Shown here: positions 25,063-33,232 of the stretch, in pieces | Layout: every line of letters begins with the position of its first letter | Numbering within the stretch: the first letter of the stretch is position 1 | NCBI GenBank assembly: GCA_910576995.1 | Contig: CAJTLC010000010.1 | Span: forward strand, 9,469 to 73,468 | Direction: 5' to 3' | From: an uncultured Ruminococcus sp. | GTDB lineage: Bacteria > Bacillota > Clostridia > Oscillospirales > Ruminococcaceae | Length of the DNA stretch: 64,000 nucleotides | Notes under the pieces: model-generated | Database searches by the model: none | What the model saw: the letters and a program-made list of their open reading frames with translations, nothing else | Told to the model about the DNA's origin: nothing | Position numbers and translations under genes: made by a program

Positions 25063-27837
25063 TTAAGCCTCAATAGCCACGGCGCAGCGCTCGCAAAGAG
25101 TAGGATGCTCATGATTCATTCCCACATATTTCGAGTAGCACCAGCAGCGCTCGCACTTGCCGCCCTCGGCCTTTACAACTTCGAATTCGGCTTCGTCTCC
25201 GCCGTCTTTCTCAACAGCAAGTTCCGAAACAATGAGAACTTCTTTAAGCTGATCGGCAAGACTGCTGTACTTTTCATAGTCAGCCTCGCTGCAATGTACG
25301 ATGACCTTAGCTTCAAGAGACTTTCCGATGATCTTCTCATTACGCTTTTCCTCAAGAATCTTGTTGACAGTCTCGCGGATTCCGTAAATGAATTCCCACT
25401 TGCCGACAAATTCATCATCAGGCACATTACCTGACTTTTCGGGCATCTGATTGAGGAAAACGCTCTGTGTATCGTCATTCGCGCTGTGCGGCATGAACTG
25501 CCAGATCTCCTCCGCAGTAAACGAAATTATAGGCGCGGCAAGACGTGTGATCGCGCTGAGAATGAGATACATAACAGTCTGCGCGGCACGGCGAATTTCA
25601 GAATTTTCCTTTTCGCAGTAAAGTCTGTCCTTTATGATGTCAAGGTAGAAGTTTGACATATCGACAACGCAGAAATTATGGATTGCATGGAATGCGATAT
25701 GGAAATCGTACTTGTCATAGCCGTCCTTGACCGTATCAATAAGCGCGTCGAGCTTCATTACCGCCCACTTGTCGAGTTCGGTAAGCTTATCATAGGAAAC
25801 AGAATCCTTATCAGGGTCGAATCCGCTGCCGTTTCCGAGATTTCCGAGAATGTACCTTGCGGTATTTCTGATCTTCTTGTAAGCGTCGGAAAGCTGACCG
25901 ATGATAGTTTTCGAGATTCTTATATCGCTGTGGTAATCGGACGAAGCCACCCAGAGACGGAGAATATCCGCGCCGTACTGGTCTGTGATCTCATGAGGGT
26001 CGATACCGTTGCCAAGGGATTTGTGCATTACCTTGCCCTCGCCGTCAACTACCCAGCCGTGAGTGCAGACAGCCTTATAAGGAGCAGTTCCCTTATAAAC
26101 AACAGATGTAAGGAGCGACGACTGGAACCAGCCGCGATACTGATCTGCACCCTCGAGATAAAGATCGGCAGGCCATGAAAGGCTGTCGAAATCGTCCATA
26201 ACGGCAGTATGAGATACGCCGCTGTCGAACCATACGTCCATAATATCGTATTCCTTGGTGAATTCGCCGCAGCCGCATTCGCACTTAACGGAAGCGGGAA
26301 TAAACTCGCTTGCTTCCTTAGTCCACCATGCGTCCGAGCCTTCCTTGCGGAAAAGATCGGCTATAGCTGAAATGGCCTCGTCGGTATAGATCGGCTTTCC
26401 GCAGTCCTTACAGTATACAACAGGAATCGGAACGCCCCATGTTCTCTGACGTGAAATGCACCAGTCGCTTCTGTCGCGTACCATTCCTTTGATACGGTCT
26501 TCGCCCCATTCGGGAATCCACTGTACGCCCTCGATAGCCTTGACAGCTTCGTCCTTGAAACCGTTTACGGAGCAGAACCACTGTTCTGTCGCTCTGTAGA
26601 TGATCGGGCTGTTGCATCTCCAGCAGTGCGGATACTGGTGAACGATCTTCTGAGTTGCAAGCATTGCGCCAACTTCAACAAGCTTGGCAGCGATCGCTTT
26701 ATTTGCCTCGTCAGTGTCCATTCCCTCGAATTCGCCTGCCTCGGCAGTCTGCTTGCCCTTTGAATCTACGCATACGATTATTCCGATATCGTCGTAATTT
26801 TTGCAGACCTCAAAGTCTTCTACGCCGTAGCCGGGAGCGGTATGAACGCATCCCGTACCGCTTTCGAGAGTAACGTGATCGCCTACGATTATCGGAGACG
26901 GACGATCATAAAGAGGATGCTTGGTCTTCATTCCCTCAAGTTCCGCGCCCGTGAAAATATGCTCCGTCGTATAATCGATAATGCCTGCCGTCTCCATTGT
27001 TGTGCGGGCGAGTTCTTCAGCCATTACGTAATATTCGCCGTTCGCGTTTACGAGAGTGTAGTTATATTCCGGACCGAGACAGATAGCGAGGTTGCCGGGA
27101 ATAGTCCATGTTGTCGTAGTCCAGATAACGAAATAAATCTTCGAGATATCCAGTCCGAGAGCCGTGAAGATCCCCTTGTCGTCGGTCACGTTGAATTTAA
27201 CGTAGATAGAGCTGCACGGATCGTTTGCGTATTCGATCTCCGCTTCCGCAAGAGCCGTATTACAGTCGGGACACCAGTAAACGGGCTTCAAGCCTTTGTA
27301 CATATAGCCCTTTTTCGCCATTGCTCCGAAAACCTCGACCTGACGCGCTTCATAAGCGGGACGAAGCGTAAGATAAGGATAATCGTAATCGCCGATAGAA
27401 CCGAGTCTCTTGAACTGCTTCATCTGATTAGCCACATGAGTCATGGCGTAATCATGGCAGTGCTTTCTTAGTTCAACGGGAGGTATCGCGCCGTTTTCAA
27501 CGCCGATAGCTTTCATGGCTTTCAGCTCGATAGGCAGTCCGTGAGTATCCCAGCCGGGAACGTAGGGAGCTTTGAAACCGTTCATATTTTTATATTTAAC
27601 GATGAAATCCTTCAGCGTTTTGTTAAGCGCCGTACCGAGATGAATCTCGCCATTTGCATATGGAGGCCCGTCATGAAGAATGAAAGTCGGCTTTCCTTCA
27701 TTCTTTTCCATCATTTTGTAATAAAGCCTTTCGTCTTCCCATTTTTGCAGGGTATCAGGCTCTCTCTTCGGCAGATTTCCGCGCATTGGGAAATCTGTTT
27801 TCGGTAAATTAAGAGTTGAATTGTAATCCTGTGCCAT
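25063..27837 (-). CDS. ileS: Isoleucine-tRNA ligase
   Basis: A class I synthetase of about 924 residues. The HIGH-type motif is PPYANGEIHLGTAL near residue 60. The editing domain contains TTTWTIPGNLAIC and the catalytic core ends with KVMHKSLGN, a variant of KMSKS. The C-terminal zinc-binding module reads CERCWCYSKY...CERC. I chose the ATG at 27837 because the protein then begins MAQDYNSTLNLPKTDFPMRG; a TTG 42 bases upstream lies in the divIVA spacer. No T-box leader is present between divIVA and ileS, unlike many Firmicutes ileS genes. Confidence 0.95.
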   Translation of the reverse strand: MAQDYNSTLNLPKTDFPMRGNLPKREPDTLQKWEDERLYYKMMEKNEGKPTFILHDGPPYANGEIHLGTALNKTLKDFIVKYKNMNGFKAPYVPGWDTHGLPIELKAMKAIGVENGAIPPVELRKHCHDYAMTHVANQMKQFKRLGSIGDYDYPYLTLRPAYEARQVEVFGAMAKKGYMYKGLKPVYWCPDCNTALAEAEIEYANDPCSSIYVKFNVTDDKGIFTALGLDISKIYFVIWTTTTWTIPGNLAICLGPEYNYTLVNANGEYYVMAEELARTTMETAGIIDYTTEHIFTGAELEGMKTKHPLYDRPSPIIVGDHVTLESGTGCVHTAPGYGVEDFEVCKNYDDIGIIVCVDSKGKQTAEAGEFEGMDTDEANKAIAAKLVEVGAMLATQKIVHQYPHCWRCNSPIIYRATEQWFCSVNGFKDEAVKAIEGVQWIPEWGEDRIKGMVRDRSDWCISRQRTWGVPIPVVYCKDCGKPIYTDEAISAIADLFRKEGSDAWWTKEASEFIPASVKCECGCGEFTKEYDIMDVWFDSGVSHTAVMDDFDSLSWPADLYLEGADQYRGWFQSSLLTSVVYKGTAPYKAVCTHGWVVDGEGKVMHKSLGNGIDPHEITDQYGADILRLWVASSDYHSDIRISKTIIGQLSDAYKKIRNTARYILGNLGNGSGFDPDKDSVSYDKLTELDKWAVMKLDALIDTVKDGYDKYDFHIAFHAIHNFCVVDMSNFYLDIIKDRLYCEKENSEIRRAAQTVMYLILSAITRLAAPIISFTAEEIWQFMPHSANDDTQSVFLNQMPEKSGNVPDDEFVGKWEFIYGIRETVNKILEEKRNEKIIGKSLEAKVIVHCSEADYEKYSSLADQLKEVLIVSELAVEKDGGDEAEFEVVKAEGGKCERCWCYSKYVGMNHEHPTLCERCAVAIEA

Positions 27838-27879
27838 CTTATCACGCTCATCGCCGCGCCGCGATGACTCTCCTTTCAA

Positions 27880-28437
27880 TTATTCATTCTTGCCTGCAAC
27901 AGCCGCAGCGATCTCCTCGGCTGTCTCGGTCATATCATAGTCGTCCTCATAAGCTTCGGGCATAGAGGAGATCATTTCAAGATGCGCCTTATACATATCG
28001 AAAAGGCTCTTCTTGAATTCAGCCACCTGACGGCGGGCGTCGATAAGGCTTTCCTTTTCCTTAGCGATCTCCGCTCTGTTTCTTTCCATAGCTTCGGCGT
28101 GCTGACGTACGGCTTCGTCCTCCAGCTCGTCAGCCTTAGCCTGCGCCTGCGCAAGTATTTCCTCAGCCTTTATATTAGCCTCGTTGATAACAGCATGACC
28201 CTGCTTCTGAGCGCCGAGAAGAGCGTCTTTAAGAGCGTCCTCGTCCTTCATATACTCTCTTACTTTGTCGGCAAGGATCTGAATTTTGTTGTTAGCTTCC
28301 GTGCGCTCGCGTTCCATTTCGTCGAGTTCAGCTTCAAGCTGCGAGAGAAATTCGTCAATTTCCTCCTGTTTGTAGCCAAAAGCAGCCTTTTCAAATCTTT
28401 TATTTCTTACGTCTCTTGAAGTAATCATATTATTCAC
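27880..28437 (-). CDS. divIVA: DivIVA-family coiled-coil protein
   Basis: This 185-residue protein begins with the DivIVA membrane-curvature domain (ITSRDVRNKRFEKAAFGYKQEEIDEFLSQLEAELDEM) followed by a long coiled coil to about residue 155 and an acidic tail. DivIVA gathers at poles and division sites and recruits partners. It closes the sepF-ylmH-divIVA cluster, 3 bp after ylmH, in the order known from other Firmicutes. Confidence 0.93.
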   Translation of the reverse strand: MNNMITSRDVRNKRFEKAAFGYKQEEIDEFLSQLEAELDEMERERTEANNKIQILADKVREYMKDEDALKDALLGAQKQGHAVINEANIKAEEILAQAQAKADELEDEAVRQHAEAMERNRAEIAKEKESLIDARRQVAEFKKSLFDMYKAHLEMISSMPEAYEDDYDMTETAEEIAAAVAGKNE

Positions 28438-28439
28438 CT

Positions 28440-29204
28440 CTAAATAAATTTTTTCAGAATTATGTGTATACGGTGTTTCTTAGTAACTCCGTTGATACCG
28501 GAAAGTACGAATCGTCCGCAGCCGCGAATGGACAGAATATCCCCTTCCGCCATTATATGAGACAGATCGGTCACGGTGAAATGATTTACATCCGCCTTTT
28601 CGGAGCGAATGATCGCCGCCGCCTTTTCGCGGCTGACATTTGCTGCAAGAGCAGCTACGCAGTCCAGCCGCAGCGAAGCTACCGTACCGCATATTTCTTT
28701 AAATTCCTGCGTATCGGCGAGACGCATATCAAACGGCTGATCTTCTGTGATCTTCACGCCCGTTCTGCCTATTTTTGACAATGAAGCCGCGATATCCCTT
28801 GCGGCAGTTTCAGTAACCGCCGCCTGCGCTCTTCCCTCTGCGGCGGCAATATCGCCTATAGTCTCTCTTTTGAGCCGCAATGCCATGAACGAACCCAGAA
28901 AATCTCTGTGAGAAAGCCTGTCCTCACGCCGATAGGTGAATGTCAGACAGCGTATCGGAATTTCTTCGCCGATATTATCTTTGCAGTATTCGGGATAAAC
29001 GGCGAGTATCTTTCGGTTTGCGTCCTCAAATCCGCCGTGAAAAGAATACGACAATTCTCCTATATTGTATCTGCACCATTTTTCTGCTTCGGCGCATTGT
29101 CTTTCATCAAGAAATACGGAAAAGACGCCGCAGCCGTCTCTTTCACAGCGCTTTCGCAGATCCTCCAGCCTTGCGAAAAAGAACTTGTCAAGCTGACCTT
29201 CCAT
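28440..29204 (-). CDS. ylmH: YlmH-type S4-domain RNA-binding protein
   Basis: This 254-residue protein has the YlmH layout: an N-terminal region (DKFFFARLEDLRKRCE, FLDERQCAEAEKW), a middle domain with FTYRREDRLSHRDFLGSFMALRLKRE, and a C-terminal S4 RNA-binding domain (about 180-245: SLRLDCVAALAANVSREKAAAII, MAEGDILSIRGCGRF). YlmH homologues bind ribosomes and help rescue stalled 50S-nascent chain complexes in Bacillus. The ATG overlaps the sepF stop by one base (TGATG), so translation is coupled. Confidence 0.92.
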   Translation of the reverse strand: MEGQLDKFFFARLEDLRKRCERDGCGVFSVFLDERQCAEAEKWCRYNIGELSYSFHGGFEDANRKILAVYPEYCKDNIGEEIPIRCLTFTYRREDRLSHRDFLGSFMALRLKRETIGDIAAAEGRAQAAVTETAARDIAASLSKIGRTGVKITEDQPFDMRLADTQEFKEICGTVASLRLDCVAALAANVSREKAAAIIRSEKADVNHFTVTDLSHIMAEGDILSIRGCGRFVLSGINGVTKKHRIHIILKKFI

Positions 29205-29668
29205 CAGATGAATACGCCGTTATTCTCCAGCTCCCCCACAAGATCCTCGCCTATAAATCCTACGTTATAGGGAGTGATAATGTATGTCAGGTTAGCGACG
29301 GGTTTCAGGCTGCCGCCGTTAGCGTAAGCCACGCCCACGAGGAAGTCGATTATTCTTCTCTTGTTTTCGGGAGAAGCCGTTTCAAGATTAAGAACAACCG
29401 TTTTCTTGGCAATAAGGTGATCGGCGATCTGCTTTGCGTCGGTAAATGCGGCAGGCTTTACAAGTACTACCTGAAGCTGAGCCGTTGTCTGAATATTAAC
29501 GACTTTATTTCTTCTGCCGCCTTCGGAAACGGATTCTTCGCGTTCTATGTTATTCTGATAAGCAGGCTGCTCGCTTCTTGATTCAGAGCGCACCGGTGAA
29601 TCGGCAGCGTCGCCCTCCTCCTCTTCGGAAGCGAAAAAGAAATCCTTGATATTCTCAAAAAGTTTCAT
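29204..29668 (-). CDS. sepF: Cell division protein SepF
   Basis: SepF binds FtsZ and the membrane and organises the Z-ring. The 154-residue protein starts MKLFENIKDFFFASEEEEGD (amphipathic membrane-binding helix and acidic region) and carries the C-terminal SepF core (VVLVKPAAFTDAKQIADHL, TVVLNLE, RRIIDFLVGVAYANGGSL, YIITPYNV). The ATG at 29668 follows GGAGAA; a longer reading frame to 29740 exists but would add an unlikely N-terminal extension ahead of the helix. Confidence 0.94.
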   Translation of the reverse strand: MKLFENIKDFFFASEEEEGDAADSPVRSESRSEQPAYQNNIEREESVSEGGRRNKVVNIQTTAQLQVVLVKPAAFTDAKQIADHLIAKKTVVLNLETASPENKRRIIDFLVGVAYANGGSLKPVANLTYIITPYNVGFIGEDLVGELENNGVFI

Positions 29669-29811
29669 AATATTTCTCCATTCTCCGCATTTCTGTTTCT
29701 TCGTCAGCGGGATTAATGCGGAGTATCCCGAAAACGTCATATGAATATTTCCGACCTGTATACCTGTCTCTATTGAAATAGGGTCAAGTATAAATTATGT
29801 CAGTTTTTATG

Positions 29812-30519
29812 TCAAAAATTATAATTTCTCGCACCAAATAGCCCTGTGCCTATCCTGACTATGGTCGAGCCATGTTTAATTGCTTCTGCATAATCGTGAG
29901 TCATACCCATTGAAAGTTCGTCCATATCGACGCCCTCAATATTTCTGTCTTTTATGTTATTGAACAGTTCCTCCATTCTGCCGAGGAAAATATCCCCGTC
30001 AGACGGCGGAGGAATAGTCATAAGCCCTTTAACTCTTATTCCCTCCAGCGGAGCTATCCGTTCAAGCAGATCGGCTGTTTCATCGGGGGCGATTCCGCCT
30101 TTTGAAGCTTCTTTGCCGATATTAACTTCGCACAGTATGTTCATAACCTTATTATGGGCAATGGCAAGGCGATTTATTTCCTGCGCAAGCTTTAAGCTGT
30201 CGACCGATTGTATCATTGTCATCGGCTCAATGATATATTTCACTTTATTTGTCTGCAAATTTCCGATAAAATGCACCTCGGCAGAAATATCGTAAATTTC
30301 CTGCTTCGAGAGAAATTCCTGCACTCTGTTTTCGCCGAGCAGACCGATACCTGCTCCAACGGCATGATTTACGATCTCCGGAGCGACCGTCTTAGTCACA
30401 GCCATAATCCGTATGCTTTTTTCGTCTCTGCCGCATTTTGCAGCTGCTTCGGCGATATTCGAGCGTATTTCCCTGAGATTATCGTCAACGTAGCCATAAC
30501 TCTTATCCACTTTTACCAT
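29812..30519 (-). CDS. ylmE: PLP homeostasis protein, YggS/YlmE family
   Basis: A fold-type III pyridoxal phosphate-binding protein of about 235 residues. The PLP lysine sits in MAVTKTVAPE (near residue 45), with GENRVQEFLSK, HFIGNLQTNK, CEVNIGKEASKGG and the phosphate-binding LSMGMTHDYAEAI and VRIGTGLFGARNY motifs. It has no known enzyme activity and buffers PLP. It is regularly found just upstream of sepF in Firmicutes, as here. The start is uncertain: ATG 30519 and GTG 30522 both overlap the end of the HlyD-like gene. Confidence 0.93.
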   Translation of the reverse strand: MVKVDKSYGYVDDNLREIRSNIAEAAAKCGRDEKSIRIMAVTKTVAPEIVNHAVGAGIGLLGENRVQEFLSKQEIYDISAEVHFIGNLQTNKVKYIIEPMTMIQSVDSLKLAQEINRLAIAHNKVMNILCEVNIGKEASKGGIAPDETADLLERIAPLEGIRVKGLMTIPPPSDGDIFLGRMEELFNNIKDRNIEGVDMDELSMGMTHDYAEAIKHGSTIVRIGTGLFGARNYNF

Positions 30520-31786
30520 CACCTTCGGTCATAATATCATCATACAAAGCAAGATACGAAGGATCTTCGTCATGAACTTCCGACAGAACGTAATCGCTGC
30601 CCTCATAAATAACGTCGATCTTTTTAAACAGCACCTGCTCTCCCTTAAGTATGTAAACTCCCTTGGAATTCACAATAGCCGTGCCGTCGCTTTCGCCGCT
30701 TGCGTTGGTAGTATCTTCCTCAATATCCTTAAAACGGATAGCCTCGCGCGGAACTTTCAGTCCGCGGTATCTGTCTCTGCCGTTGACCACCTTGATCAGC
30801 TCGCACTTTTCAGCGCGGTGCTGAACAAGATCGTAGTTGAATTTGCTGCATTCCACAATAATTATAGTTTTGGAAGCGTCGCCGCTTTCCCTGAGATCGG
30901 TTATCACGGCGTCGAAAGTTTCATCGGACGAATCGAACTTCAGCTTTACGCTGTCGCCTATCGCATATTCTTTGCGGGAATTGTTTATAACTCCGGCAAG
31001 ATACCAGCTGTAGCCGTTTATCATCTTGCCGACGATAGTGCTGTCGCTGCTTTTTCTGTCGGTAATGCTGTTTATTTCGGCGACGGTAAGCTTGTCCATA
31101 TTATCGGGAGTAAGTTCCGATTCATAGCCGTCGCAGTAGCTTACGAAATAAGCCGAACCGTCGGATTTTTTCACCTCGACCGGCTGAACGGACTCGCTTT
31201 TCAGTTCGGCAAGATCCGCGTTTATATCGGTTATCTGCTGCCCGAATCCTGTTACCTGCTTCGTAATTATCTGATAGGTACTCATCTGTATTACCAGATC
31301 GTCCATTTCATTCTTGATCGCGCTGTAATCGTTCATATCGCGGCTGTATATAAGGGTGCGGAAGCTTTCCTTTATATTATCGGAAAGCGCCGCGGGCTGC
31401 GCGGATTCCTGTGTTCCGGGATTCTGTATTTTTTTCAGTATATCCAGTTCCTTTTCCAGCCGTGCAATCTCTCTGTTTCTTCCGATCTGCGAATCGTCGG
31501 GATAAACTTCGGCAATAACCGTGCCGATACCCAGCTTTCCGCCGTCGGGTATCTTATAATTAAGAACGCCGCTGCCGCTGAAAGTAACAGGCTCTTCATC
31601 CCGTATGAAAACGCCTTTGAATTCCTGAGAAGATATCGCTTCCGACATAAGAGCAGTCTCTGTGGGATTCTGACGGTTATTAAAATTCGTAACGATGCTT
31701 ATAAATACGATAAGAGTAAGCACCAGAACGCCGTTTCTCAGCAGCTTTACAATAATGCCGCTGTCCGATCTGTTGCGAACAGCCAT
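30503..31786 (-). CDS. HlyD-like membrane fusion/adaptor protein in the division cluster
   Basis: This 427-residue protein has one N-terminal membrane segment (about 15-35) followed by a lipoyl/barrel-sandwich half (KGVFIRDEEPVTFSGSGVLNY, GKLGIGTVIAEVYPD), a coiled-coil hairpin (about 105-200) and a C-terminal beta-barrel region (YAIGDSVKLKFDSSDETFDAVI, GLKVPREAIR, GVYILKGEQVLFKKIDV). The layout is that of periplasmic adaptor proteins of RND or type I systems, but no pump lies nearby and the cell is Gram-positive-like. Similar proteins occur next to sepF in other Clostridia, which suggests a cell envelope or division role. It starts 1 bp after hfq and overlaps ylmE by about 17 bases. Confidence 0.8.
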   Translation of the reverse strand: MAVRNRSDSGIIVKLLRNGVLVLTLIVFISIVTNFNNRQNPTETALMSEAISSQEFKGVFIRDEEPVTFSGSGVLNYKIPDGGKLGIGTVIAEVYPDDSQIGRNREIARLEKELDILKKIQNPGTQESAQPAALSDNIKESFRTLIYSRDMNDYSAIKNEMDDLVIQMSTYQIITKQVTGFGQQITDINADLAELKSESVQPVEVKKSDGSAYFVSYCDGYESELTPDNMDKLTVAEINSITDRKSSDSTIVGKMINGYSWYLAGVINNSRKEYAIGDSVKLKFDSSDETFDAVITDLRESGDASKTIIIVECSKFNYDLVQHRAEKCELIKVVNGRDRYRGLKVPREAIRFKDIEEDTTNASGESDGTAIVNSKGVYILKGEQVLFKKIDVIYEGSDYVLSEVHDEDPSYLALYDDIMTEGDGKSG

Positions 31787-31787
31787 T

Positions 31788-32027
31788 TTACTCGCCCTTT
31801 TCGGCGGTATCGAGAATTGAGACCGACTTAGCGGGAATTATCGTAGAAATGGCGTGTTTATAAACGAGCTGCTGTTTTCCCTCGCAGTCGAAAATAGCGA
31901 CGTAGCTGTCGAAGCCTCTTACAATACCCTTAAACTGAAAACCGTTGGTCAGGATTATCGTAACGACTATTTTTTCCTTACGGCATTGGTTCAGGAAAAC
32001 ATCCTGCAAATTGATTGTCTTGTTCAT
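31788..32027 (-). CDS. hfq: RNA chaperone Hfq
   Basis: This 79-residue protein has both Sm motifs: [39 protein letters not shown] (Sm1, with the NQ pair and FxGxVxxFD) and [10 protein letters not shown] (Sm2 YKHAIS). Hfq hexamers bind small RNAs and mRNAs. The second ATG (32027) has the best spacing from AAGGAG. The gene follows miaA after a 250-bp gap with its own promoter and leads directly into the HlyD-like gene, joining the mismatch-repair/miaA cluster to the division cluster. Confidence 0.94.
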   Translation of the reverse strand: MNKTINLQDVFLNQCRKEKIVVTIILTNGFQFKGIVRGFDSYVAIFDCEGKQQLVYKHAISTIIPAKSVSILDTAEKGE

Positions 32028-32269
32028 ACACATTCTCCTTTTTCTATCTTTATACCCGGCTCTGATTCAAATATCCGGTTATTCCGGCAGAAATTCCGTC
32101 TGTCTGCATTGTCGCCGCCATACGGCAGTATGCTTTTCTCCGCCGCCTTGACATACAAAAATTCCTATCCGGCATTCCTTGAATATTTTGAAACAGAAGC
32201 GAGTATATTTTTTATGCGTATCAGACATATTCGCATACCAAAGCATACGAATATAAAAATACACTATAC

Positions 32270-32298
32270 ATTATATCACATAATCTTAAATTTGGCTA
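32270..32298 (-). promoter_or_regulatory. Candidate hfq promoter overlapping the end of miaA
   Basis: On the minus strand an extended -10 TGTGATATAAT lies just after the miaA stop; the -35 position (TAGCCA, 32293-32298) is poor. The resulting leader of about 240 bases contains an imperfect hairpin (ATATTCGTATGC/GTATGCGAATAT) near its 5' end and no visible small ORF, so it could hold a regulatory site for hfq. Confidence 0.5.
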
Positions 32299-33223
32299 TA
32301 GCTTTTTTAGAATTTTCCAAAATTTCATTTTTTTTACTAAAATCCTCGATAATTATCCAATGTATACGTTCATTTCTCCTAAACCATGTCAGCTGACGCT
32401 TGGCATAACGTCTCGATTCCTGCTTGATCTTATCAATACATTGTTCAAGCGAAGCGACGTTTTCGAAATAGGGTATCAGTTCTTTATAGCCTATGGCATT
32501 TGCTGCCGTTTTCATTTTCCCTGTACGCCACAAATCCCGCGCCTCTTCAACAAGTCCGCGTTCAACCATATCGTCGACGCGCACATCTATCCTGTTGTAA
32601 AGAACGTTCCTATCAGCAGCATTCAGCCCGATTATCAGCGAATTATACGGACTTTCTTCTGAACGGCTCTCGGCTTTCAGCTCGCTGAATTTCCGCCCCG
32701 TAACCCTGATAACCTCCAGGGCGCGTATTACTCTGACAAGATTATTCATATGGATATTCTCCGCAGCTTCGGGGTCTGCCTCAATCAGCTTATCATAAAG
32801 CGCAGCATTTCCGTTCCGCTCTGCAAATTCATTAAGGCTGCGGCGATATTCCGGATCTTCTTTCGCTTCTGAAAACTTCACATTGTTGAGCAGCGAATCT
32901 ATATAAAGACCTGTTCCGCCCACGATTATCGGCAGCTTTCCTCTGCCGAGAACCTCTTCTATCTTCTCGTTGGCAAGCGCGACATAATCGGCTGCGCTGA
33001 AAGCAGTTCCCATATCGAGAAAATCTATAAGATGGTGAGGTATACCGCGCATTTCTTCGGCTGTCGGCTTCGCGGAGGCGATATCCATGCCCTTGTATAT
33101 CTGCATGGAATCCGCCGATATTACTTCGCCGCCGTAATGAAGGGCAAGTTCGACACCCAGCCACGTTTTCCCGGACGCCGTAGGTCCGCATACTGCCAGC
33201 ACAAATGGCTTTTTCTCTGTCAT
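32276..33223 (-). CDS. miaA: tRNA dimethylallyltransferase
   Basis: MiaA adds the isopentenyl group to A37 of tRNAs that read UNN codons. The P-loop is VCGPTASGKTWLG, followed by GGEVISADSMQIYKGMDIASAKPT, PHHLIDFLD, IIVGGTGLYIDSLL and the C-terminal QESRRYAKRQLTWFRRNERIHWI. The ATG at 33223 lies 7 bases after AGGAG and matches the family start. It is 10 bp after mutL, the classical mutS-mutL-miaA-hfq order. MiaB, which acts next on the same base, is encoded at 40783-42144. Confidence 0.95.
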   Translation of the reverse strand: MTEKKPFVLAVCGPTASGKTWLGVELALHYGGEVISADSMQIYKGMDIASAKPTAEEMRGIPHHLIDFLDMGTAFSAADYVALANEKIEEVLGRGKLPIIVGGTGLYIDSLLNNVKFSEAKEDPEYRRSLNEFAERNGNAALYDKLIEADPEAAENIHMNNLVRVIRALEVIRVTGRKFSELKAESRSEESPYNSLIIGLNAADRNVLYNRIDVRVDDMVERGLVEEARDLWRTGKMKTAANAIGYKELIPYFENVASLEQCIDKIKQESRRYAKRQLTWFRRNERIHWIIIEDFSKKNEILENSKKAIAKFKIM

Positions 33224-33232
33224 ACTCAACTC

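Noticed and set aside
27838..27879. In-frame upstream extension of ileS with a TTG start
   Set aside because: The extra 14 residues (Arg/Asp-rich) do not resemble the family N-terminus, and the ATG at 27837 gives the expected MAQDYNSTL start.
27838..28440. A T-box leader for ileS
   Set aside because: The divIVA gene ends 42 bp before ileS, leaving no room; no T-box sequence (TGGN-containing) or specifier stem was seen.
30572..31831. Long open frame (about 419 codons) on the plus strand opposite the HlyD-like gene
   Set aside because: It is the mirror of a real gene with good start, overlaps and family features on the minus strand; its translation has no recognisable domain and no ribosome binding site.
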